The translations under genes and the position numbers were made by a program. The notes under the pieces were generated by a model. That model was not told the DNA's origin and did not search any database. It saw nothing but the letters and a program-made list of their open reading frames with translations. From Skeletonema tropicum (lineage: Eukaryota > Bacillariophyta > Thalassiosirophyceae > Thalassiosirales > Thalassiosiraceae), in contig CM074128.1 in the NCBI GenBank assembly GCA_037178625.1, positions 2,728,001-2,792,000 on the forward strand: a DNA stretch of 64,000 bases, written 5' to 3'. Below are positions 54,684 to 62,765 of the stretch, one piece after another (within the stretch, counting starts at the first letter, position 1; every line of letters starts with the position of its first letter).

Positions 54684-55007
54684 CTGAAGGCTTTTTGGAT
54701 GGCGAGTTCTTCTGCCTCTTCTCTCCGCGGACTCTCCTCTTTGGACTATTGTACTGATTGCTACGAGTCTTCATATTGATTTTTATGACCAGAATGAGAA
54801 TACAGAATATTGAACGGAATGGTTTGAAATGCGAGTATGAACGAATAGATCACAAAATTTGGCCATGAAATATTGGACGCTACATTTTTCTGCGCTTTGC
54901 AGCAGATACAGACAAAGGAGTGAAGATGCGTTGCATAATTTAGCAGTAGTAACATAAATGCCATCATGGGCTAGCCGCTTGTACCACTATCGTTACCAAA
55001 AGACCCA

Positions 55008-55413
55008 TTGGACACAACTCGTAACCTCCCACCGAACTCAGAGATATATTTCAAGGACTGCCCGATTGGAATACTGCCACAGAATGTTTTGTTGGATTGG
55101 ATGGTTTATCATGGAGTACCTATGCCGAAGGGAACTTCAAGATTGTCTCTCATCAAGCAAGTGCGACTAGCATACGAGAACAAGCAGCCATTGGACCGAG
55201 AGCGCATCAGCCTCAACGAAGCCGTAAAGACAAAGTCTTACATTTCCTGGGAGACGATGGCAGGTGTCTCAGAAGTGAGATGGAATAATCACAATCTATT
55301 TTACTACAATTCATCCGAAGTGTAGTCCCAACTGTGAACAGCAAATACATTGACGAAATCTTTGGAACTGGAATGAATGGAATTCGTGAACGATCGTGGT
55401 TGAGATTTGTGAG
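55008..55413 (+). pseudogene. SAP-SWIM transposon protein, truncated by retrotransposon insertion
   Basis: This is the 5' half of the gene seen complete at 61269-62606: the SAP-like helix-turn-helix, the intron (55264-55325 here) and the start of exon 2. At 55413 the sequence passes into the retrotransposon, and the frame then runs ~45 unrelated codons to a stop. The SWIM zinc finger and the acidic tail are lost. Confidence 0.75.
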
Positions 55414-57816
55414 TGGGCTACATGGCTTGGATGCGCACAACCGGATTATGCCAAAATCCGAGCCCTCAACCACGTGCGTCTGCTTGCAGTGGATAAGGAG
55501 CCCGGAGTCCGCCCTTTGGGCTGTGGTGAAATCTGGATGCGGCTGATCTCTGGAACAATCCTTGAACAGTGCAAAGAGCGAGCGCGGGACGCCTGCAACA
55601 ACGTCCAACTCTGTGCTGGACTTCAGGCGGGCATTGAAGGTGCAACTCATGCCATTCTGGAAGTATTTCCAGAATTGGGTGGGTGGCTGAACATGCGAAG
55701 AGCGGCGAATAAGCCGGAGACGGAGATCAGAGATGGAGACGACGGAGGTGATGGAGATGGGCCAGATGATAGTGAGATGGAGAGTTCAAGTCAGAATGAA
55801 GAGCCACCGGCGGATGCCTCAACTGAGGAGGCGAGCTCTGACCCAACACCCCCACCCTTCCCTGAATATCCCATCCAACCTGACACGGAAAACTCGCACT
55901 ACATCCCAGAGAGTGGCTATGGCCTCCTCCTAGTGGATGCTCGCAATGCTTTCAATGAACTCAATCGATACAACATGTTGTGGGAGGTATACCATCGATG
56001 CCCCCCACTCGCAAAGATAGCTTTCAACCGCTATCGACACCATAGCCTTTGCTTTATGCGGAATGAAATGGGAGAAGACCCTACTGTCATTGCGTGCAAG
56101 GAGGGCATCACGCAGGGGTGCTGCCTGTCTATGGTGTGCTATGGCATCGCCCTGATGCCACTAGCGGAATGGTTAAGGGAAAAAGTCCCTGGAGCTCTCC
56201 AACCTTGGTATGCTGATGATCTCGGCGGTGTCGGTACTGCACTCGATAACGCTACTATGCTTCAGCTTCTCAAAGAAAGGGGGCCCTATGTTGGATACTA
56301 TCCCGAACCAGATAAATCCCACTACATTTGTATGCCGCAAGATGAGGATGCTGCACGAGCAGCCTTTGAAGCGGCTGGCATCTCGGAACTGAATTATGGA
56401 CGCCACCACCGATACCTTGGTGGAGTGTATGGTGATGCAGCTGAGAAGGAGGAGTGGGTCAAGAAGAAAGTGGAACAGTGGGTATATTGCGTGGAAGTCC
56501 TTGGCAAATGTGCCTACACACAACCCCAGGCAGCCTATGCAGGTTTTGTACTGTCTCTTCAGAATGAATGGACATACTTATCGCGCATTGTGCCAAACGT
56601 GGGGCCCCTTCTTGCTCCGATTGAGGTTGCCATTAGAGAGAAATTTATCCCACCTCTCTTTGGCATCTCCCCTTCGGAATTATCTGGAGAGTTGCGTCAC
56701 CTGCTTTCCCTTAGTGTGAAACATGCAGGCTTAGCAATCCGGTTCCCTGTGGAACAATCTGAGGATTGCTTCAAAACGTCGCGACAAGCGGTGGAACACC
56801 TGGTTGAAACGCTGGTCAATCGTCGGGAACTGTGTTTTTCGAAAACCCACCAGTACTCAGCTATGATGGCTAAAATTGGATCGCAGGAAGCGAAGAAGCT
56901 TGATGCTGAGTACCATCTCACCCAGTGGGGGAGAGAGAAACCAGGTGATAAGAGGAGGTTGGAACGGATCTGTGAGACTGGATGTTGGCTGACGGCTGTC
57001 CCAAACCGCCTCAATGGCACGATCCTATCGGCTGAAGAGTTTCGAGACAACGTACGTCTCCGGTACAACCTGAAGCCGATGGATTTGTCAGACCTATGCG
57101 ATGGATGTGGTGCAAAAATGACGGTGGAACATGCTCTCCAATGCAAGGTGGGCGGTCTCGTCCATTGCCGCCACAATGATGTTACGAGAGAATTTGGCTC
57201 CTTGTGCAAGCAAGCCTTTACTCCCGGTGACGTTGAGTACGAACCCTTTATCTACACTAGTACTCAACGCACTGCTGCAGAGGCAGAGGCTGCTGCCGCA
57301 GCAGAGGCTGAAAATACCACGCAACAACACAACGCAACTGATGGGTCGACCCCAGTGACAACAACGGAAGAGCGTGGAGATGTGATGGTCTCCCACTTCT
57401 GGAAGAGACAGCGTCGAACTGTCTTTGACACTCGCATCACCGACGCGGACTGCCGCTCCTACCGCAACAAGGCGCCTTCGGCTGTCTTGAGGCAACAAGA
57501 GAGGGAGAAAATCCGCAAGTACAAGGCAGCTTGTCTTGAACGACGTCGGGACTTCACCCCCCTCTGCTTCACGGCTGATGGAATGCCAGGTAGAGAGGCC
57601 TTGAATGCGATGCGTCAACTGGGTACACACTTAGCTGAAAAGTGGGAGCGTCAGCGTAGCCAGATGATATTCTATGTGCGGGTACGCATGTCCCTTGCCC
57701 TAGTCCGGGCAAACTCCCTCCTGCTCAGAGGGAGTAGGGACAGGCACCACCGCATCCGGCCACTCATTGAGAATGGGCCGGGGATGTCCAACTGGCACAC
57801 CTGGAGTGGGGAGTAA
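55414..57816 (+). CDS. Reverse transcriptase / putative REL endonuclease polyprotein, N-terminus missing
   Basis: The 800 codons inside the element are open, with no proper start. RT motifs in order: RLLAVDKEPGVRPLGCGEIW, GLQAGIEGATHAI, LLLVDARNAFNELNR (motif A Asp), EGITQGCCLSM (motif B), PWYADDLGG (catalytic YADD at 56209-56220) and RHHRYLGGVYG. An acidic low-complexity insert precedes motif A. After the thumb comes a Cys/His cluster (LCDGCGAKMTVEHALQC...HCRHNDVTREFG, near 57095-57190). The C-terminus, RGDVMVSHFWKRQ...FDTRITD...EREKIRKYKAAC, has the Asp-Asp-Lys spacing of a PD-(D/E)xK restriction-like endonuclease, as in R2/NeSL-type elements. The nuclease assignment is inference. No frame break or stop occurs, so the insertion is probably young. 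Confidence 0.85.
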   Translation, partial: WATWLGCAQPDYAKIRALNHVRLLAVDKEPGVRPLGCGEIWMRLISGTILEQCKERARDACNNVQLCAGLQAGIEGATHAILEVFPELGGWLNMRRAANKPETEIRDGDDGGDGDGPDDSEMESSSQNEEPPADASTEEASSDPTPPPFPEYPIQPDTENSHYIPESGYGLLLVDARNAFNELNRYNMLWEVYHRCPPLAKIAFNRYRHHSLCFMRNEMGEDPTVIACKEGITQGCCLSMVCYGIALMPLAEWLREKVPGALQPWYADDLGGVGTALDNATMLQLLKERGPYVGYYPEPDKSHYICMPQDEDAARAAFEAAGISELNYGRHHRYLGGVYGDAAEKEEWVKKKVEQWVYCVEVLGKCAYTQPQAAYAGFVLSLQNEWTYLSRIVPNVGPLLAPIEVAIREKFIPPLFGISPSELSGELRHLLSLSVKHAGLAIRFPVEQSEDCFKTSRQAVEHLVETLVNRRELCFSKTHQYSAMMAKIGSQEAKKLDAEYHLTQWGREKPGDKRRLERICETGCWLTAVPNRLNGTILSAEEFRDNVRLRYNLKPMDLSDLCDGCGAKMTVEHALQCKVGGLVHCRHNDVTREFGSLCKQAFTPGDVEYEPFIYTSTQRTAAEAEAAAAAEAENTTQQHNATDGSTPVTTTEERGDVMVSHFWKRQRRTVFDTRITDADCRSYRNKAPSAVLRQQEREKIRKYKAACLERRRDFTPLCFTADGMPGREALNAMRQLGTHLAEKWERQRSQMIFYVRVRMSLALVRANSLLLRGSRDRHHRIRPLIENGPGMSNWHTWSGE

Positions 57817-57830
57817 TCCCCTCTCCCCCA

Positions 57831-58025
57831 CCTCTGCGGTGGCAGAGGTTGAGTGAGGACTCTCACTCTCACCTGTCGAGAGGCAGTTGAGAGTAGGAGG
57901 GAGGAGGAACATACCATCACCTAGCACAGGTGACAAGAGGAGTGCGGACTTGCCACTGAACTAGAGATACCTAGACTGCACTCCTCTTATTACCTAAAAT
58001 GGGCAAGTTCAGATCCAGCTTGCCC
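57831..58025 (+). promoter_or_regulatory. Structured 3' UTR of the retrotransposon
   Basis: Three perfect stems: CCTCTGC/GCAGAGG (57831-57837 with 57842-57848), AGAGGAGTGC/GCACTCCTCT (57936-57945 with 57978-57987) and GGGCAAG/CTTGCCC (58001-58007 with 58019-58025). Such hairpins near a poly(A) tail are the usual recognition site for the element's own RT; that role is inferred. Confidence 0.6.
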
Positions 58026-58328
58026 AGTAAACAGCTCCTGAATACCATCCTAAACTAATCACTTATTTATCTTGTGAAAAAAAAAAAAAAAAAAAAAAAA
58101 ATACCAAGTATCTTGCAGCATGTGAGGTTTTCTGAGCCTTAGCATTCACTAAGATATGACACTCACATGCACAATTAGGTAGTTTAGGGGGAAATTACAC
58201 TTGTATTGTAGATTGTAGTATTGAATAGATGATAGAACAGAACGATTGTGTTTAGTTCTAGAATTCACTACTTATGTATAAATTATCAATAGATTACTCA
58301 AGTCAACTCTGTGGACGTTTTCGTCGAG

Positions 58329-58669
58329 ATGTCGCGCTTAGTCAACAAAATATGGCAATTCGTCAATCCGAGTGGCAGGGGACAATAATTATCGTGAAGT
58401 CCCGTCAGACCAAGCATTCTCGGTTGATAAATTAGCAAAGTATGAAAGTGAGCTCATCGCGAGGCTGACCAACACATGTGTTGGATCTGGATGCGGAGGT
58501 GGTATATGCATGGAGCCTCGTCAAGCCTTGGTCATCTTTTCACCATGCACAGTTGTGCACAGTTGCGGCCGGCCTCGTCGTTATCGGACCTCTTATCTGG
58601 GTGTGGCTGCATATCGGCGAAAGGATGGTGCTGAATGGTCATCATCTGCAGGGGGTGTCGACGAAGTAA
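58329..58669 (+). CDS. Small single-helix membrane protein, copy 2
   Basis: Identical to the gene at 52068-52408, including both positions where a +1 step is needed. Its upstream region now begins only ~230 bp after the retrotransposon tail, so its promoter may be incomplete compared with copy 1 if control elements lie in the TMCO4-like coding region. Confidence 0.4.
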
Positions 58670-58968
58670 CCCCAACCCTGGTTAGGGCCGGACTTGCAAT
58701 AAGTTTGACGAGGGATGCTAGTCTCTGATGCATGTCCGCCAAGAGCAGAAAGATTACTCATGCATCGGCTCCTTGAAAGACCGCATGCCTGACTCTTGGA
58801 GATGCAGGAGGAAGCAGACTCCACGCTTGAGTAAGAACCATCATCACGGAACGAAGTCAAGCTAGCGGGCGGGAAAGAGGAAGCATCGTACGAGGATTCA
58901 TCAAAGGAGATGCTCATCATGCTCGCGGCGATCATGCCGACAGGAGTAGAAACGTAGTTAGTGTTCAT
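58642..58968 (-). CDS. Hypothetical 108-aa Ser-rich protein, copy 2
   Basis: Exact repeat of the frame at 52381-52707; the same caveats apply. No family recognised. Confidence 0.3.
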   Translation of the reverse strand: MNTNYVSTPVGMIAASMMSISFDESSYDASSFPPASLTSFRDDGSYSSVESASSCISKSQACGLSRSRCMSNLSALGGHASETSIPRQTYCKSGPNQGWGYFVDTPCR

Positions 58969-59121
58969 ATTCTTTTGTTTGATGTGATATGATGTAATTA
59001 ATTATTATGGGGACTTCATGCACACTTGTTGCGGAGTTGTAGCCTGTCAAAGCATGGATGTGGAGTGGTGTGAGTATCAATCTTAGGCCTCGATCCTTGA
59101 CACTTTTGAGGAAGCGTTTCC

Positions 59122-59623
59122 ACCACCTCAGCGACATATGACATTCGACGGCGAATTGATGTATTGATTCCTCAATATTCATTCGTGATGCGACAGGATC
59201 AAGGTCAATTGTGAATATTGTAGAAGGAAACATTGCAGTTGAGGACGTGTACGTGGTCAATATTTTCACCACCTCAGCAGATATGACATTCGACGGCGAA
59301 CTGAAGTATTGATTCCTCAATATTCATTCGTGATGCGACAGGATCAAGGTCAATTGTGAATATTGTAGAAGGAAACATTGCAGTTGAGGACGTGTACGTG
59401 GTCAATATTCTACCACCGACACGACACGGGAGGCTAAACGGAGAAGTAGGTTTGGCTTCTTTTCACCACCTCAGCAGATATGACATTCGACGGCGAACTG
59501 AAGTATTGATTCCTCAATTCTCATTCGTGATGCGACAGGATCAAGGTCAATTGTGAATATTGTAGAAGGAAACATTGCAGTTGAGGACATGTGATGGGTC
59601 ATATTCTACCATAGCGACACGGA
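59122..59623. repeat. Three tandem ~146-bp units, copy 2
   Basis: Same array as 52861-53362, shifted by 6,261 bp, with units starting at 59122, 59268 and 59465. The internal differences between units are the same in both copies. Confidence 0.85.
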
Positions 59624-60134
59624 GAATGAAGTCAGAAGTCACAAGTCAGAAGTCATAGTACATAGTTAGGCAGAGTATGTATATACTCCTATTTACATAT
59701 AAGTACTACTTACCTAAGTACTTAAATAAGCTTCCACGGTCGGCCCACGTGGGCCAAGGTACAAAGGGCTGCCAGTAACTAAATTTAACCCTTTAGCCCC
59801 CGGTACAAACCCTCCATTTTTGCACAGATTTGGGTTTGTGCAACTTTTTGCTCCAAACCCACCGAACACAAAACATCAACCATGTCGTCACCTACTGTAT
59901 GCGTATGCACGGCAAACTATCCACCAAAAAACAGCAACGAGCGATGCCGCTGTTAATTATCATGACTGGCTGTGCATCGGCAACAATTTTTATGGCATAG
60001 TTGAGTTATTATTATTAAATATTCATGCAGAAGCTGAGTGCCCGGATCTCCCGACACATCAACACATAATCGGTTCGTCTTCTCTTCGACACTCTACGGC
60101 AACAAAAACAGAAGAAAAGAATAATAATGACGAC

Positions 60135-60944
60135 TTAATTTAGCGGCATTAGCGGCCTACAAATATTTACATTGGCGTGTCCCCAATGGTTCATGGCATC
60201 CAACATGCCGTAAAATGAAGCCGGGATGACATCCTTCAACCCATCGCTATCCGTCACTCGAGAAAATGCAACCTCGCACGTGTACCTCAACTTGCAGATG
60301 GTCCTATCAGCAGACACCTCCTCGGCGGTGAATTGGCCGCGACCACTCAAGAATTTGGGGGTGATTTGCCTGTTCATATTGGGATAGTATCGTGCTGTGT
60401 CCCAAAAGCCTCGATCCGATAGCATCACCCATCCTGGTGGACACTTCCTCAGCCGTGGTCCCCACAGCTCAACGAGCGCCTTCTCTGATACACGAGCAAG
60501 AAATAAATTAGTGTGCTCAAAACTTAAACCCATTGGCGTGCACCATGAAATGCAACGCACTGCACTAGCGTGGACTTTGTCAGAATAGCACGCGCGAGTG
60601 AAGAGTGTATTCTTCCGTGGAGTAAATATCTTCAAGTCTTTGCCGTCAGGTATTGCACAAACATTGTCGAGACCTTCATCCTTGAATGCTTGAGGACAAG
60701 TTGCTTTAAGGAATTCCTCAGTTATATCAAGAATAGAGAGATCTTCTCCTGCTTCGCCCCATCTATCAACCCACCACTTCACTCTATCTGCAACATGAGA
60801 GTTCTCTGCGTTCAGCCCAAGGATGTATGCAATGGTTCGATAGGACATCCCACAGTTGATTCTCATCTTTGCCGCAAGGCACCATTCAAACGAGGTCACT
60901 GGATCATCTAGTGATGGCAGCAAAGCGAGATGATGGAGAGTCAT
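60135..60944 (-). CDS. DDE transposase (DDE_Tnp_4-like), copy 2 in the complete element
   Basis: Identical to copy 1. The likely full gene begins at the ATG at 61035 with a Lys/Arg-rich leader (NSPKRRVRGEKRQKNSPSKK) and enters the long frame by a +1 step between about 60955 and 60905. Alternatively translation starts at the ATG at 60944 and the leader is separate. With both terminal inverted repeats and an intact catalytic triad, this copy could still be active, provided the leader is not required or the frame step is real or an error. Confidence 0.8.
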   Translation of the reverse strand: MTLHHLALLPSLDDPVTSFEWCLAAKMRINCGMSYRTIAYILGLNAENSHVADRVKWWVDRWGEAGEDLSILDITEEFLKATCPQAFKDEGLDNVCAIPDGKDLKIFTPRKNTLFTRACYSDKVHASAVRCISWCTPMGLSFEHTNLFLARVSEKALVELWGPRLRKCPPGWVMLSDRGFWDTARYYPNMNRQITPKFLSGRGQFTAEEVSADRTICKLRYTCEVAFSRVTDSDGLKDVIPASFYGMLDAMNHWGHANVNICRPLMPLN

Positions 60945-61268
60945 CTGAAGGCTTTTTGGATGGCGAGTTCTTCTGCCTCTTCTCTCCGCGGACTCTCCTC
61001 TTTGGACTATTGTACTGATTGCTACGAGTCTTCATATTGATTTTTATGACCAGAATGAGAATACAGAATATTGAACGGAATGGTTTGAAATGCGAGTATG
61101 AACGAATAGATCACAAAATTTGGCCATGAAATATTGGACGCTACATTTTTCTGCGCTTTGCAGCAGATACAGACAAAGGAGTGAAGATGCGTTGCATAAT
61201 TTAGCAGTAGTAACATAAATGCCATCATGGGCTAGCCGCTTGTACCACTATCGTTACCAAAAGACCCA

Positions 61269-62606
61269 TTGGACACAACTCGTAACCTCCCACCGAACTC
61301 AGAGATATATTTCAAGGACTGCCCGATTGGAATACTGCCACAGAATGTTTTGTTGGATTGGATGGTTTATCATGGAGTACCTATGCCGAAGGGAACTTCA
61401 AGATTGTCTCTCATCAAGCAAGTGCGACTAGCATACGAGAACAAGCAGCCATTGGACCGAGAGCGCATCAGCCTCAACGAAGCCGTAAAGACAAAGTCTT
61501 ACATTTCCTGGGAGACGATGGCAGGTGTCTCAGAAGTGAGATGGAATAATCACAATCTATTTTACTACAATTCATCCGAAGTGTAGTCCCAACTGTGAAC
61601 AGCAAATACATTGACGAAATCTTTGGAACTGGAATGAATGGAATTCGTGAACGATCGTGGTTGAGATTTGTGAGCGGCAGCTTAGATATTCAATCACTTA
61701 CATTGGGTACTGCCAAGGTAGACGGACAAGATGAACCAATCCAAATTTTGCGGATTAAATGTACACCAAGCATGAAGAGTGAAGTGTACGATGTGTCACT
61801 TTCATTCAAACCCGACGGCAGTGTTGTTGTGTATCTCCCGGAGAAATCACAATGCGATTGTCCTAACGGTTGGTTATTTTGCAGTCATTCCCTTGCCTTC
61901 TTCATTCTAATCCGTCTTGTTGCAAATTAAAAAGGATTGGTGTTTTGCTGATTTGTGCAAATACATGCCTCCTCCGATAAAATCATTGCAGAATCTACCA
62001 CTGGCAGCAGCAAATGTCCTGAAGAGTGAAAAGAGCGCCTCAAAAGCCATTGGGAAGGCAATAGCCAAGGAGGTTAGGGGGTATTCGGCCAAGAAGGATA
62101 GCGACGAAAGTGCAGCAGATGATGAGATGGCGGCTTTACAGAGCGACCTGAAGGCAGGGAGAGATGTAAAGAGTATTGATTTGTGCCAGAGATTGGATGA
62201 TCATCTGCAACAGAGCAAAGAAACAAAGGCGACCGACGGTGAGATCAATAGTAGAAATGTGCAGGTTCGTGATGCGGCGACTAAGACTAAATCTTCCCGG
62301 GTGACAGCGGATGACATCCATAAATTCAACCGTGATGTCGTGCACAAAACGCTGCCTCCTAAACGCCAATACGTGAAGCTTGTCCGCCATAAGTGCCTCC
62401 AAGAAATGATGGACGATAAGTTGATTGACGACGATAATGCTTTGAGTCATTACCTCCGATTCTTCTCTGACGATCGCAATGAAGACTTGCGTCAGAAGCA
62501 TCAACAACGTGATGATGTGTGTGGAAACTATGATAAAGAATTTCTTCTGGACAAATATTTTGATAGTGACAACGATAGTGATGATGACGATGACGGTGCC
62601 TCCTAA
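61269..62606 (+). CDS. SAP-like plus SWIM zinc-finger protein of the DNA transposon
   Basis: Exon 1 ends at 61524, the intron is 61525-61586 (62 bp, GTGTCT to GTGTAG), and exon 2 follows. Exon 1 has a SAP-like DNA-binding motif (PQNVLLDWMVYHGVPMPKGTSRLSLIKQVRLAYENK). Exon 2 has a SWIM finger, CDCPNGWLFCSHSLAF (CxC...CxH). A +1 step near 61913 leads into KKDWCFADLCKYMPPP and a charged C-terminal region ending in an Asp/Ser run. The start is uncertain: the frame opens after a stop at 61233 with no ATG before the SAP motif, and the ATG at 61219 is in another frame. SWIM proteins bind DNA or partners and occur as accessory proteins in several eukaryotic DNA transposons. Role here inferred. Confidence 0.66.
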
Positions 62607-62765
62607 ATTTTATTAATATCATGCTTGTTTTGTTGTTTGATTGCGTAGTATGGGATGGTGACAACATGCGGCAGCTTCATGATCTTCGTGTGTTGATGGC
62701 CAAAAAAATCCTCAAACCCAAATCTGTGCAATCCGGGCGCGCCATTTCCACCGTGGAAGCTTATT

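Larger units (their letters stand above)
51841..55413. repeat. Left copy of a 3,573-bp direct repeat flanking a retrotransposon
   Basis: This stretch recurs at 58102-61674 with a constant offset of 6,261 bp. Every open frame inside keeps its exact length and translation in both copies, and I saw no differences in segments compared by eye. It begins 14 codons (stop included) before the end of the TMCO4-like gene, directly after GCCGATGCAA. It ends at TTTGTGAG, where the retrotransposon starts. It holds the 3' end of that gene, a small membrane-protein gene, a triplicated 146-bp repeat and the left two-thirds of a DNA transposon. The layout is that of a target-site duplication, though hundreds of times longer than normal. 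Confidence 0.95.
53464..55413. mobile_element. Left part of a DNA transposon, cut off by the retrotransposon
   Basis: The left terminal inverted repeat begins AATAAGCTTCCACGGT (53464-53479), with a second shared block (TGCACAGATTTGGGTTTG) at 53560-53577. A 14-bp perfect palindrome GGCCCACGTGGGCC follows the outer block. The element keeps its whole transposase gene but loses the second gene after 55413. The complete copy is at 59725-62765. Confidence 0.85.
55414..58101 (+). mobile_element. 5'-truncated non-LTR retrotransposon (LINE) with 25-A tail
   Basis: A 2,688-bp insertion. Its left end is abrupt and begins inside the coding region, consistent with incomplete reverse transcription. Its right end is a run of 25 A (58077-58101) joined straight to the second copy of the target stretch. 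It encodes reverse transcriptase and a C-terminal nuclease-like domain on the + strand and has a structured 3' UTR. There are no LTRs, integrase or RNase H. Orientation and tail place first-strand priming at the AA/TACCAAG junction and second-strand cleavage at GAG/CGGC, 3.57 kb downstream. Confidence 0.92.
58102..61674. repeat. Right copy of the 3,573-bp direct repeat
   Basis: Counterpart of 51841-55413. It starts immediately after the poly(A) tail with TACCAAGTATCTTGCAGC, the last codons of the TMCO4-like gene, and continues past 61674 (TTTGTGAG) into the unbroken SAP-SWIM gene (CGGCAGCTTAG). Its right boundary is therefore the original continuation of the target. The left copy keeps the upstream gene whole and this copy keeps the downstream gene whole. 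Confidence 0.95.
59725..62765. mobile_element. Complete DNA transposon (Harbinger/ISL2EU-like) with composite inverted repeats
   Basis: Left end AATAAGCTTCCACGGT at 59725-59740; right end is its reverse complement at 62750-62765. A second 18-bp inverted block (TGCACAGATTTGGGTTTG) lies at 59821-59838 and, inverted, at 62713-62730. The spacing between blocks is ~80 bp on the left and 19 bp on the right. Two genes lie inside, leftward transposase and rightward SAP-SWIM protein, sharing a ~0.3-kb divergent centre. If the repeat starts at AAGCTTCC, the flanks show AT on both sides, a possible 2-bp target duplication, but this is not secure. Confidence 0.85.

Noticed and set aside
55396..55413. Start of the RT open frame in the target sequence (GTG)
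   Set aside because: The 18 bases before the element are target DNA; the frame is open there by chance and there is no ATG, so the RT is simply truncated.
51841..61674. LTR retrotransposon with 3.6-kb LTRs
   Set aside because: The repeats contain parts of ordinary genes and another transposon, lack TG..CA ends, and the internal element has a YADD non-LTR-type RT, no integrase or RNase H, and a poly(A) tail.
51841..61674. Pure assembly duplication with no biological cause
   Set aside because: Not excluded, but a random mis-join would not place both repeat borders exactly at the LINE 5' end and at its poly(A) tail. Kept as the main alternative for the finding.
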